Shown piece by piece: positions 1 to 5,962 of a stretch of 24,032 nucleotides of DNA (its first letter is position 1; each line of letters begins with the position of its first letter). Position numbers and translations under genes: made by a program. The DNA is from Pseudomonadota bacterium. Lineage in GTDB: Bacteria; Pseudomonadota; Alphaproteobacteria; Rhizobiales; Xanthobacteraceae. The notes beneath the pieces are model-generated. The model worked only from the letters and a program-made list of their open reading frames with translations, did no database searches and had not been told where the DNA came from. The DNA lies in assembly GCA_023404705.1 (NCBI GenBank), contig JAEYAU010000074.1, positions 1-24,032 of the forward strand. Reading direction: 5' to 3'.

Positions 1-39
1 CGCCGATGCCGCGAAGGCGCGGCGCGTGAGTTTCGTCAT
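1..39 (-). CDS. Start of a Tat-exported protein (partial, runs off the left edge)
   Basis: Only the first 13 codons lie in the window: ATG at 39 read leftwards gives MTKLTRRAFAASA. The TRRAF stretch matches the twin-arginine (Tat) signal core (S/T-R-R-x-F), so the product is probably exported folded, for example as a cofactor-containing or periplasmic binding protein. A good ribosome binding site, GGGAGA on the minus strand (52-47), sits 7 bases before the ATG. A candidate promoter and a GC-rich hairpin lie upstream. The function cannot be read from this fragment. Confidence 0.7.
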   Translation of the reverse strand, partial: MTKLTRRAFAASA

Positions 40-57
40 TGGCGTGTCTCCCATGAG

Positions 58-75
58 GGGCCGTTGCACCGGCCC
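58..75 (-). promoter_or_regulatory. GC hairpin in the 5' leader of the Tat protein gene
   Basis: GGGCCG (58-63) and CGGCCC (70-75) form a 6 bp inverted repeat with a 6-base loop. It lies between the candidate promoter (94-123) and the ribosome binding site (47-52) of the leftward gene, so it would be within the leader RNA. It has no T-rich tail. It may affect translation or stability; the role is inferred. Confidence 0.3.
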
Positions 76-93
76 TTAGCTTGACCCGCTAAC

Positions 94-123
94 ATGTTAC
101 TCGCCGGACTGTCGCGGTGACAA
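94..123 (-). promoter_or_regulatory. Candidate sigma-70 promoter for the leftward Tat protein gene
   Basis: On the minus strand TTGTCA (123-118) and TAACAT (99-94) are 18 bases apart, a fair match to -35 and -10 elements. The -10 lies inside a perfect 10-base palindrome, TAACATGTTA (90-99), a possible operator. Start of transcription would be near 87, giving a leader of roughly 48 bases before the ATG at 39. This is a visual match only. Confidence 0.4.
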
Positions 124-217
124 GGACGGCTGACAACGTTCCAAATGTGCGGTGTGGGAGAAATACCGGTTGAATCCGGGACGCTGTACCTCGGCTCACG
201 CGGTTTGCGGAGGGAGC

Positions 218-415
218 TCACCCGCCGTGGAAGCCGCGCAGCTTCCAGGTGTTGAGGATCTCCTTCGCCTCGGCGAGCGAGATGTTCTCGTGGCGCACCG
301 GCTCGGCGACGTCGATGTCGCGCGTCAGGGCGTAGCCGGATCCTTGCCGCTCCAGACGGAACAGCAGCCGGTCCGCCAGCTCGCGCGTATCGTGCTCGTC
401 TCGAGTGTCCGGCAT
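218..415 (-). CDS. Conserved small hypothetical protein, 65 aa
   Basis: This is a charged, soluble 65-residue protein with no signal peptide or membrane segment. The C-terminal half (residues 38-65) carries the phrase PVRHENISLAEAKEILNTWK and ends RGFHGG, a form I recall from small uncharacterised proteins of Bradyrhizobium-like bacteria (from memory, not searched). GGAGG precedes the ATG at 415 with about 4 bases between. Longer open frames on both strands overlap it but have the low-complexity Arg/Ala/Pro composition of non-coding frames in GC-rich DNA. It is followed after 53 bases, against the direction of reading, by the exported protein gene at 469-1053 on the same strand, so it may be the last gene of that run. 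Function unknown. Confidence 0.7.
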   Translation of the reverse strand: MPDTRDEHDTRELADRLLFRLERQGSGYALTRDIDVAEPVRHENISLAEAKEILNTWKLRGFHGG

Positions 416-468
416 GGGGCCTCCGCGCCGTCAACGTCAGCCGCGCGCCTCCGGTTCCTGCCGGCACG

Positions 469-1053
469 TCACTCGTAGGAGATGGCGATCTGGCGCACGC
501 CGGGTTTGATGGCGATCATTCCGGGATTGCGCGAGGAGTAGCCGCGGTCGCCGCTCACCTTGTCGAGCGCCTTGTTCGGAACGTCGCCGATGCCGAAGCG
601 CACGACGAGCGTGCAGCCGCCCGGCTGCTTGGCAAGCTTACCGCCCTTCCAGCTGTAGACCGTGCCGGCGTTGTCGTGCTCGAAGCCCGACAGCGTGAAT
701 GCGCGGCCGTTGATCTTCTCGACGGCGGCAAGCGTGCTCTCGAGCCGGATGCCCTCGGCGGTGCGCCAGCCGGAGCCGAAGATCACCATGATGGGACGGC
801 GGCGGCCCTTCTCGTCCTTCCACATGACCTCGACGCGCTTCGCCTTGTCTTTCGGAAAGATGATGGTGCCTTTGACGCCCTCGGCCGGAAACGGCAGGTC
901 CGCGAAGGTGACGTTGCTCGCGCCGAAGGTCTTGACCAGCGCCGCGTGGCTCGCATCGCTCGCGAAAGGTCCCGTGCAGGATACGATCTGGTCCGCAGCC
1001 ACGGCTGGCGTGGCGAGCGCGATGAAAAAGGCGGCGAGGGCGGTTCGGGTCAT
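469..1053 (-). CDS. Exported two-cysteine protein of unknown function (paralogue A)
   Basis: The 194-residue product starts with a clear Sec signal peptide (residues 1-20, MTRTALAAFFIALATPAVA then A-D-Q), so it should be periplasmic or secreted. The mature part has two cysteines, in VSC near residue 26 and in GGCTLVV near residue 147, well placed for one disulfide. Other marks are a GWRTAEG segment, EKINGRAFTLSGF, a GTVYSWKGGKL segment and a C-terminal AIKPGVRQIAISYE. The neighbour at 1111-1716 shares all of these, so the two arose by tandem duplication. A strong GGAGT is placed 5 bases before the ATG at 1053. I recall similar unnamed proteins in Proteobacteria but cannot assign a function. 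Confidence 0.85.
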   Translation of the reverse strand: MTRTALAAFFIALATPAVAADQIVSCTGPFASDASHAALVKTFGASNVTFADLPFPAEGVKGTIIFPKDKAKRVEVMWKDEKGRRRPIMVIFGSGWRTAEGIRLESTLAAVEKINGRAFTLSGFEHDNAGTVYSWKGGKLAKQPGGCTLVVRFGIGDVPNKALDKVSGDRGYSSRNPGMIAIKPGVRQIAISYE

Positions 1054-1110
1054 GGCTCACTCCGGTGACGCTTGGTCGGTCTGCGCCGCCGAAAGTTCAA
1101 CCCGCCGGCC

Positions 1111-1716
1111 TCAATCGAACTGGATTGCGATCTGGGAGACGGTCGGCTTCGCGGCCCGCATCGCGGGGTCGTCGGAGGAGAAGTCCCGGTCGCCGCTTAC
1201 ATCCGCGGCGCCCGCCGGCAGGTCACCGATCTTGAAACGCACGATCAGCCGGCATCTGTTCGGCTGTGTCGCCAGTTTGCCGCCCTTCCAGTCCGTGACG
1301 GTTCCCCCATAGTCCCAGTCAAAGCCGGCGAGGGTGAATGGCCCACCATTGATCTTCTCGAGATCTGCAAGGGTTAGACCGACCGCGACACCCTCCTGGG
1401 TCCGGTATGCAGGCCCGAACGTCACGCTGTAGGGCCGGGTCTTCGTGTGCCTGTCCGCCCAGACGATTTCGACGCGGCGCCGGGGGACCTCCGGAAAAAG
1501 CACCGTGCCCTTGATCGTGCCTTCCTCCGGAACCTGGATATCGCCGTAGGCGGCGTATGTCCCGAACGACTGCGACAGCGACCTGTGGCTGGTGTCTGCC
1601 TTGAAGGGATACGCGCAGGAGATGAATTGGAGCTTCGCCGCTGCCGGCATGGTGAAGCCGAGCGTTGCCGCAACCATGACGGCCGGACCGAGCAGTCGGA
1701 TCAGCATCTGTTGCAT
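1111..1716 (-). CDS. Exported two-cysteine protein of unknown function (paralogue B)
   Basis: The 201-residue product has a signal peptide (about residues 1-26, hydrophobic core LLGPAVMVAATLGFTM, then PAAAKLQ) and the same mature domain as its downstream neighbour: ISCAYPF, EKINGGPFTLAGF, GGTVTDWKGGKL, NRCRLIVRF and a C-terminal AAKPTVSQIAIQFD. The two cysteines are conserved. I chose ATG 1716 because the signal peptide follows directly; the frame stays open to 1938, but that part does not look like protein, and ATG 1707 is an alternative. No good ribosome binding site precedes 1716. The GGAGT motif that serves paralogue A is conserved at 1761-1757 but is 40 bases too far upstream and out of phase, and instead fits a 16-codon upstream frame. 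The gap to paralogue A is 57 bases, so the two are probably cotranscribed. Confidence 0.8.
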   Translation of the reverse strand: MQQMLIRLLGPAVMVAATLGFTMPAAAKLQFISCAYPFKADTSHRSLSQSFGTYAAYGDIQVPEEGTIKGTVLFPEVPRRRVEIVWADRHTKTRPYSVTFGPAYRTQEGVAVGLTLADLEKINGGPFTLAGFDWDYGGTVTDWKGGKLATQPNRCRLIVRFKIGDLPAGAADVSGDRDFSSDDPAMRAAKPTVSQIAIQFD

Positions 1717-1751
1717 GGACGTGGGTGGTTGGAGGTGAACGTCGGTGCCAC
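1701..1751 (-). CDS. Candidate 16-codon leader frame before paralogue B
   Basis: On the minus strand GGAGT (1761-1757) is followed after 5 bases by GTG (1751) and a short frame, (M)APTFTSNHPRPCNRC, that stops at TGA 1703-1701. That stop falls within 6 bases of the two possible ATG starts (1716 and 1707) of paralogue B, the arrangement seen in translational coupling. The ribosome site and start align base for base in spacing with those of paralogue A (GGAGT, 5 bases, ATG 1053). It may therefore be a relic of the duplicated start that lost its frame, or a working leader peptide. Not supported by any protein evidence. Confidence 0.3.
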   Translation of the reverse strand: MAPTFTSNHPRPCNRC

Positions 1752-1816
1752 GTGATACTCCGGTACGGACTTTGGTCGCCCCGCGTCCGCGAAGGTTCAA
1801 CGCGTCGCCCGGACCG

Positions 1817-1845
1817 TTGCGACAAACCGCATGCAGGCCTATCCT
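1817..1845 (+). promoter_or_regulatory. Candidate sigma-70 promoter for the YbaK-family gene
   Basis: TTGCGA (1817-1822) and TATCCT (1840-1845) are separated by 17 bases in the divergent region between paralogue B and the ybaK-like gene. Transcription would start about 80 bases before the ATG at 1931. A visual match only. Confidence 0.35.
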
Positions 1846-1930
1846 GTGGCCATTCAGCACGCGGCCGCTTCGTGAGACGGCCGGCGGGTCGTTCCTCACG
1901 CGCGGGCCCTCAGCCGCACGGAGGATCGCC

Positions 1931-2395
1931 ATGTCCATCGCTCCGACCCTGCAGAAATATCTCGATCAGAAGGTGAGCTACGAGACGCTCACGCATGCGC
2001 CCACCATGACGTCGATGCATACCGCCGAGGCCTGCCATATCCCGGGCGACCGCCTCGCCAAGGCAGTGGTGCTGCGACACGACGGCGGTCACATGCTGGC
2101 GGTGCTGCCGGCTTCGCATCACCTGAGCCTCGCCGATCTGCGCGCGCAGGTCGGCGACGTCGATATCGCGAACGAGGACGAGTTCGCGCCGCTGTTCCGC
2201 GACTGCACGCGCGGCGCCATCCCGCCGATCGGCGAGTGCTACGGGCTCGATGTGATCATCGACGACAGCCTCGCGCAGCAGCCCGACGTCTATCTGGAGG
2301 GCGGCGATCACGCGACGCTGATCCATATGGACAGCAGCGAGTTCGCGGAGCTGACGCGCGACGCCCAGCACGGCCGCTTCAGCCGCCACGACTGA
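1931..2395 (+). CDS. YbaK/prolyl-tRNA-synthetase-associated domain protein (putative aminoacyl-tRNA deacylase)
   Basis: The 154-residue protein is a stand-alone YbaK/ProXp-type editing domain. Members of this family hydrolyse mischarged tRNAs (for example Cys-tRNA-Pro or Ala-tRNA-Pro) in the cytoplasm. Visible family features are the conserved lysine in DRLAKAVVLR (Lys44), a MLAVLPASHHL strand (55-65), the GAIPPIG turn (96-102) that lines the active site, and a C-terminal YLEGGDHATLIHM segment (121-133). Length is typical for the family. I chose ATG 1931 because GGAGG (1920-1924) lies 6 bases before it and the domain starts right after; the frame upstream to 1745 has no such site. It converges with the hexapeptide-repeat gene with a 5-base gap. 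The actual tRNA substrate cannot be told from sequence. Confidence 0.9.
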   Translation: MSIAPTLQKYLDQKVSYETLTHAPTMTSMHTAEACHIPGDRLAKAVVLRHDGGHMLAVLPASHHLSLADLRAQVGDVDIANEDEFAPLFRDCTRGAIPPIGECYGLDVIIDDSLAQQPDVYLEGGDHATLIHMDSSEFAELTRDAQHGRFSRHD

Positions 2396-2400
2396 GCGCG

Positions 2401-3006
2401 TCAGCCGTCCTGAGCCGTGTCGTCCGCGTGCGCGCCGAGCGCCGCGGAGAGGCGACGTGTGACCTGCACCATCAGGTCCGGCGTCGTTCGCTCGAAGCCG
2501 TAGACCCATTCGGGAAAGTTGAGCGGCTGCTGCACGGCCCAGATCGCGTCGTGCTGGTCGGGCGGCAGGATCCGCGCCGGATCGCCGACCGCGACCCATC
2601 CGATCGGGACGGTGGCGCCCGGCTCGAGCCGCGTGCGCAGATGCACGGTGCCGTGCACGCGCACCTCGCAACCGCGGCCGAGCCGCGCGCCGTGGAAGAT
2701 CGACGCGCCGGTCGCGATGAACACCTGCTCCTCCAGTGTCGCGCCCACCACATGCGCATTCGGTCCGATCAGGCAATTGTCGCCGATGGTGCAGGCGTGA
2801 CGGCGGCTTGCGCGGACGACGGCGTTCTCCATCACGATGCAGTCGCGGCCGATCGCGATCGTGCCGCCGGCTTCGCCGATGACGCGCGCGCCGTGCATCA
2901 CGCGCGCACCAGCCGCGATCGTCACGTTCCCGCAGACCGTGGCATCGGGCGCGACCCAGGCGCCCGGGTCGATCTTCGGACTCTGTCCCGCATGGGATCT
3001 CAGCAT
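2401..3006 (-). CDS. Hexapeptide-repeat protein, gamma-carbonic-anhydrase-like fold without the usual zinc ligands
   Basis: The 201-residue protein has the imperfect hexapeptide repeats of a left-handed beta helix from about residue 12 to 142 (for example IDPGAWVAPDATVCGNVTI, IGDNCLIGPNAHVVG, VPIGWVAVGDPARI). The end GDPARI...PDQ resembles the gamma-carbonic anhydrase / YrdA / PaaY group rather than sugar acetyltransferases. However, the positions that hold the three zinc-binding histidines in that group seem to be Arg, Pro and Val here (NAVVRA, IGPNAHVV in place of VGH-x4-H). It therefore may be a non-catalytic scaffold or an acyltransferase. GAGGA precedes ATG 3006 on the minus strand. A helical tail (150-201) follows the beta helix. 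Confidence 0.8.
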   Translation of the reverse strand: MLRSHAGQSPKIDPGAWVAPDATVCGNVTIAAGARVMHGARVIGEAGGTIAIGRDCIVMENAVVRASRRHACTIGDNCLIGPNAHVVGATLEEQVFIATGASIFHGARLGRGCEVRVHGTVHLRTRLEPGATVPIGWVAVGDPARILPPDQHDAIWAVQQPLNFPEWVYGFERTTPDLMVQVTRRLSAALGAHADDTAQDG

Positions 3007-3226
3007 GGGTTTCCTCGCTGACTGAGGGCGTGAGCGGAACTATGCGATGAACTCGTGGCGCGTGCACGATTTCGCTCGCAATTCGCGCCTGTTCGTTCGC
3101 GGTCCTGCCCTTCTGTTGCCGCGATCCGGCGTCACGCAGGCGAGGGGGCGGTGGCCGTTTGTCGGCCTAGGTCGAGAGTTCCACGTGAGAGTTCATGCCA
3201 GAAGCTTCGCCGGCGCATCGCGACTG

Positions 3227-4198
3227 ATGCGCGGCCTGATCCTGTCGAGCGCGCTCGCGCTCGCGGGCTGCGCCAGCATGGCCGCGCCCGGCGGGCAGCG
3301 CTTCGATGCTTCGGCGCTGTCCGAGCAGCCGAGCATGCTCGTCGCGACCACGCGCAAACCGGTGCCCGGCCTTGCCAAGCCGTGGTTCGGCACAGACCGC
3401 GGCCGTCTGACGGTCGCCCGTGCGCGCCTGAAGGCGCCCGCCGAGGGACGTTTCTCGCTGGCCTCCGTTGGATTGGACAGCTGGAGCGTCGAAGGCGTCG
3501 AACCCGCCGTCGGCGACGTCGGCGAGCTCATCACGTCGGGTCCGCGCGACGTGCTGGTCTACGTGCACGGCTTCAAGACGACCTTCGAGACCGCCGCGCT
3601 CGACGCCATCAAGCTGTCGGACGGCATCCGCTTCCGCGGCGAGACCATGGTGTTCTCCTGGCCGTCGAAAGCTGGCTTCTTCGATTACGGCTATGACCGC
3701 GAGAGCGCGATGTGGTCGCGCGACGCCTTCGAGCGCGTGCTCGACGGGCTGATGACCAGCCCGAATGTCGGACGCGTGCATATCGTGGCGCATAGCATGG
3801 GCACCGGCCTCACCATCGAGACGCTGCGCCAGCTCCATGCTCGCTACGGCGAGAGTGCGGCCGGCAAGATCGGCGCCGTGATCCTGGCGTCGCCCGATAT
3901 CGACATGAACGTGTTCGCGTCCTCGGTGGAGCGCATCGGCTCGCTGGCGCAGCGCATCACCGTGATCAGCGCCACCAATGATCGCGCGCTCGCGCTCTCG
4001 GGCAAGCTTGCGGGCGGCATCACCCGCGTGGGCGCCGCCGAGAAGGCCGAGCTCGAGCGGCTCGGCCTGCGCGTGATCGATGCGTCCAGCGAGGGCTGGG
4101 GCATCATCAATCATGACCTCTTCCTGTCGAGCACGCAGGTGCGCCAGGTGATCCGCAACGCGATCGACGGACGACCGGGACTCGCGGACGCGTCCTGA
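3227..4198 (+). CDS. Lipoprotein alpha/beta hydrolase, DUF900 type
   Basis: The 323-residue product begins with a lipoprotein signal ending in the lipobox LAGC (Cys15), so it should be lipid-anchored in the periplasm. From residue 108 the DUF900 alpha/beta hydrolase pattern follows: VLVYVHGFKTTFETA (109-123), MVFSWPS (141-147), DYGYDRESAMWSRDAF (153-168), the nucleophile elbow VAHSMG with Ser190, a probable acid (Asp224 in SPDID or Asp252 in TND) and a probable catalytic His296 in NHDLFL. The substrate is unknown. ATG 3227 gives a lipoprotein signal of normal length but has no clear ribosome site; an in-frame GTG at 3185 has GAGAG 6 bases before it and would add 14 residues. The next gene starts 46 bases downstream on the same strand. 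Confidence 0.85.
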   Translation: MRGLILSSALALAGCASMAAPGGQRFDASALSEQPSMLVATTRKPVPGLAKPWFGTDRGRLTVARARLKAPAEGRFSLASVGLDSWSVEGVEPAVGDVGELITSGPRDVLVYVHGFKTTFETAALDAIKLSDGIRFRGETMVFSWPSKAGFFDYGYDRESAMWSRDAFERVLDGLMTSPNVGRVHIVAHSMGTGLTIETLRQLHARYGESAAGKIGAVILASPDIDMNVFASSVERIGSLAQRITVISATNDRALALSGKLAGGITRVGAAEKAELERLGLRVIDASSEGWGIINHDLFLSSTQVRQVIRNAIDGRPGLADAS

Positions 4199-4244
4199 TC
4201 GCGGCTAGACTGCGCAGGCGAGGTCCTCACGGCAGTCCACGTCC

Positions 4245-5051
4245 ATGTCTGAATCCACTTGGGAGCCGCAGCCCCGCCCGGATACAAAAGAGGCGCTTCG
4301 GCTCGAGCATGCCTTGCGGCGTGCGGCCGAGAATGGCGACGCCGGCGAGGCGCTGTCGCTGATGCAGCGCATCGAGCAGCTGGCGCGGTCGCGTCCCTGG
4401 TGCAGCGTCGCCGCGACCGAGCTCACGGCGCTCGGCAGCCTCGGCCATGTCGCGGGGAGGGACGGCGTGCCCGACATGGCGAGTCTCGCCCGGCGCATCC
4501 AGGATCTCGCGGAGCCCTGGTTCGACGCCGATCACGATGGTTTCAGCGAGGTTGCCTATCAGGGGCGGCACACGGCGCTGCACACCCTCATGTACATCGC
4601 CGGACGCGCCGGCGATCTCGACCTGGCGATCACGCTCCAGCGCGCCGATGATGAAGGCAATGCGCGCGCCGATGCCCGTTGGGCGCGCGACTATTCCCCC
4701 GACGAAGCGGCTCCGGCCTTTCTGCAGTCGGCCTGGGGCGCGGTCGGGCTCATCATGTTTCTGGTCGAGGGCGGCCGCTATGACGCGCTTCCCGAGTTCT
4801 TGGGCAACCTCACGCATTATGTCGATACAGCGGCTGGAGGGCGCGAGGATCAGGAGACGCGTGATGCGCTCGGGGAGTCTGAAGCCGAAGCGCTCGCAAA
4901 TGTTCTTGCCGCGGAGGCGCTGCCTCCCGGACTGAAGGCGCGCTGCCTCGCGCGCGTCGCGGCGCTCGATGCCATGGCGGCGCCGCCCTCGGAGTGGCCG
5001 CGTACGCGCACCGCGCTCGCGGAGGTGATCGGTCCCACGCAAGTGCACTGA
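4245..5051 (+). CDS. Hypothetical cytoplasmic helical protein, 268 aa
   Basis: I do not recognise this 268-residue protein. It has no signal peptide or membrane segment, is acidic, and appears all-helical with repeated pairs such as EHALRRAAENGDAGEALSLM, TALHTLMYIAGRAGDLDLAI and FLQSAWGAVGLIMFLVEGG, which look like TPR or similar helical-hairpin repeats without matching the strict consensus. Codon use is like that of its neighbours, and overlapping frames are low-complexity. It lies 46 bases after the lipoprotein hydrolase gene and could be cotranscribed with it. Its end converges with the DUF2293 gene with a 15-base gap that contains half of a short direct repeat. No strong ribosome binding site is visible before ATG 4245. 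Confidence 0.75.
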   Translation: MSESTWEPQPRPDTKEALRLEHALRRAAENGDAGEALSLMQRIEQLARSRPWCSVAATELTALGSLGHVAGRDGVPDMASLARRIQDLAEPWFDADHDGFSEVAYQGRHTALHTLMYIAGRAGDLDLAITLQRADDEGNARADARWARDYSPDEAAPAFLQSAWGAVGLIMFLVEGGRYDALPEFLGNLTHYVDTAAGGREDQETRDALGESEAEALANVLAAEALPPGLKARCLARVAALDAMAAPPSEWPRTRTALAEVIGPTQVH

Positions 5052-5068
5052 TCCCAGGTGCACTGATC
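5043..5068. repeat. 11-base direct repeat across two convergent stop codons
   Basis: GTGCACTGATC occurs at 5043-5053 and again at 5058-5068, a 15-base period. The first copy holds the TGA of the 268-residue protein gene, and the second overlaps the stop of the leftward DUF2293 gene by two bases. It looks like a small local duplication. Confidence 0.6.
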
Positions 5069-5363
5069 ATTCGCCGTCGACGAGTCGCCGCCGCACGCCC
5101 CAGCCCTGCAGGATCATTTCGATCTCGGACGCCACGAAGTGGCGCGCGCTGTCCTGGTCGTAGCCGTCGTCCAGCAGCTCGTCATAGTCCGTCAGCCGAT
5201 GGCGCACATAGGCGACGAGCGAGAGCCAGGCCGCGTTCTCCGGGATCGCCACGCTGAGGCCCGGGCTGTCGACCGCGTGGTCGACCACGGCCATGAATTC
5301 ATGGTCCGGGATGCGCGGCGCGAGGTGCCGCAGTGCGCCTTCGATCTCGCTACGCTTGGCCAT
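5067..5363 (-). CDS. DUF2293 family protein
   Basis: The 98-residue protein matches what I know of DUF2293, a small family of unknown function common in alphaproteobacteria: LAPRIPDHEFMAVVDHA (13-29), AAWLSLVAYVRHRLTDYDELL (44-64), then GYDQDSARHFVASEI (67-81) and a terminal WGVRRRLV. There is no export signal, so it should be cytoplasmic. It is divergent from the MOSC gene, with only 57 bases between the two starts, and a 7-base dyad in that gap begins at its own start codon. A weak GGA lies before the ATG. No partner or pathway is suggested by the context. Confidence 0.8.
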   Translation of the reverse strand: MAKRSEIEGALRHLAPRIPDHEFMAVVDHAVDSPGLSVAIPENAAWLSLVAYVRHRLTDYDELLDDGYDQDSARHFVASEIEMILQGWGVRRRLVDGE

Positions 5364-5391
5364 GATCCGATGCTACATCACCTCCGGATCA
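5363..5391. promoter_or_regulatory. Perfect 7-base dyad between divergent DUF2293 and MOSC genes
   Basis: TGATCCG (5363-5369) and CGGATCA (5385-5391) are perfect inverted repeats separated by 15 bases, placed in the short region from which two genes diverge. The spacing between half-site centres is 22 bases, about two helical turns, as for many dimeric regulators. No known regulator is assigned. Confidence 0.35.
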
Positions 5392-5420
5392 GGCGAGAGC
5401 CTTGCCGGAAGGGAGTGCAA

Positions 5421-5960
5421 ATGAGCGTGGTCACGGCCGTGAGCCGCAGCGCGCGCCACAGCTTTTCCAAGCCGACCCAGCTGGTGATCCGGCTGGTCGC
5501 GGGCCTCGGCGTCGAGGGCGACGCCCATATGGGCGAGACCGTGAAGCACCGCTCGCGGGTCGCGCGCGACCCGAGCCAGCCGAACCTGCGCCAGGTGCAC
5601 CTCATGCACACCGAGCTGTTCGAGGAGCTGCGCGCCGCCGGCTTCCGGGTCGCGGCCGGGGAGCTCGGCGAGAACGTCACGACCCGCGGCGTCGACCTGC
5701 TCGGGCTGCCGACCGGCGCGCGCCTGCGCCTGGGCGAGAGCGCCGTCGTCGAGGTGACGGGCCTGCGCAACCCGTGCGTCCAGATCGACAAGTTCCAGAA
5801 GGGCCTGATGGCCGCCGTGCTCGGCCGCGACGCCGACGGCAATCTTGTGCGCAAGTCCGGCGTCATGGCGATCGTGCTCGCGGGCGGCGAGGTGCATCCC
5901 GGCGATCCGATCGCGGTCGAGCTGCCGCCAGGACCGCACCGCCCCCTGGCGCCGGTGTGA
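5421..5960 (+). CDS. MOSC domain-containing protein
   Basis: The 179-residue protein is a single MOSC domain (molybdenum cofactor sulfurase C-terminal type), a family that carries sulfur or binds molybdenum cofactor, as in YiiM and mARC. Diagnostic segments are LGVEGDAHMG (29-38), GELGENVTTRG (80-90), and the conserved cysteine in RNPCVQIDKF (Cys119), followed by RKSGVMAIVLAGG (144-156). The domain fills the protein, so it lacks the N-terminal beta-barrel of the larger members. GGGAG (5411-5415) lies 5 bases before the ATG, which fixes the start even though the frame is open back to 5139. The CPBP protease gene starts two bases after its stop, so the two are almost surely cotranscribed and probably translationally coupled. 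Confidence 0.92.
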   Translation: MSVVTAVSRSARHSFSKPTQLVIRLVAGLGVEGDAHMGETVKHRSRVARDPSQPNLRQVHLMHTELFEELRAAGFRVAAGELGENVTTRGVDLLGLPTGARLRLGESAVVEVTGLRNPCVQIDKFQKGLMAAVLGRDADGNLVRKSGVMAIVLAGGEVHPGDPIAVELPPGPHRPLAPV

Positions 5961-5962
5961 GC

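Noticed and set aside
81..95. Plus-strand TTGACC with nearby TAACAT as a promoter
   Set aside because: Only 3 bases separate the elements; the minus-strand arrangement with 18 bases fits much better and points at a gene.
2401..3006. Calling the hexapeptide-repeat protein a functional carbonic anhydrase
   Set aside because: The zinc-ligand positions do not hold histidine in my alignment, so only the fold is claimed.
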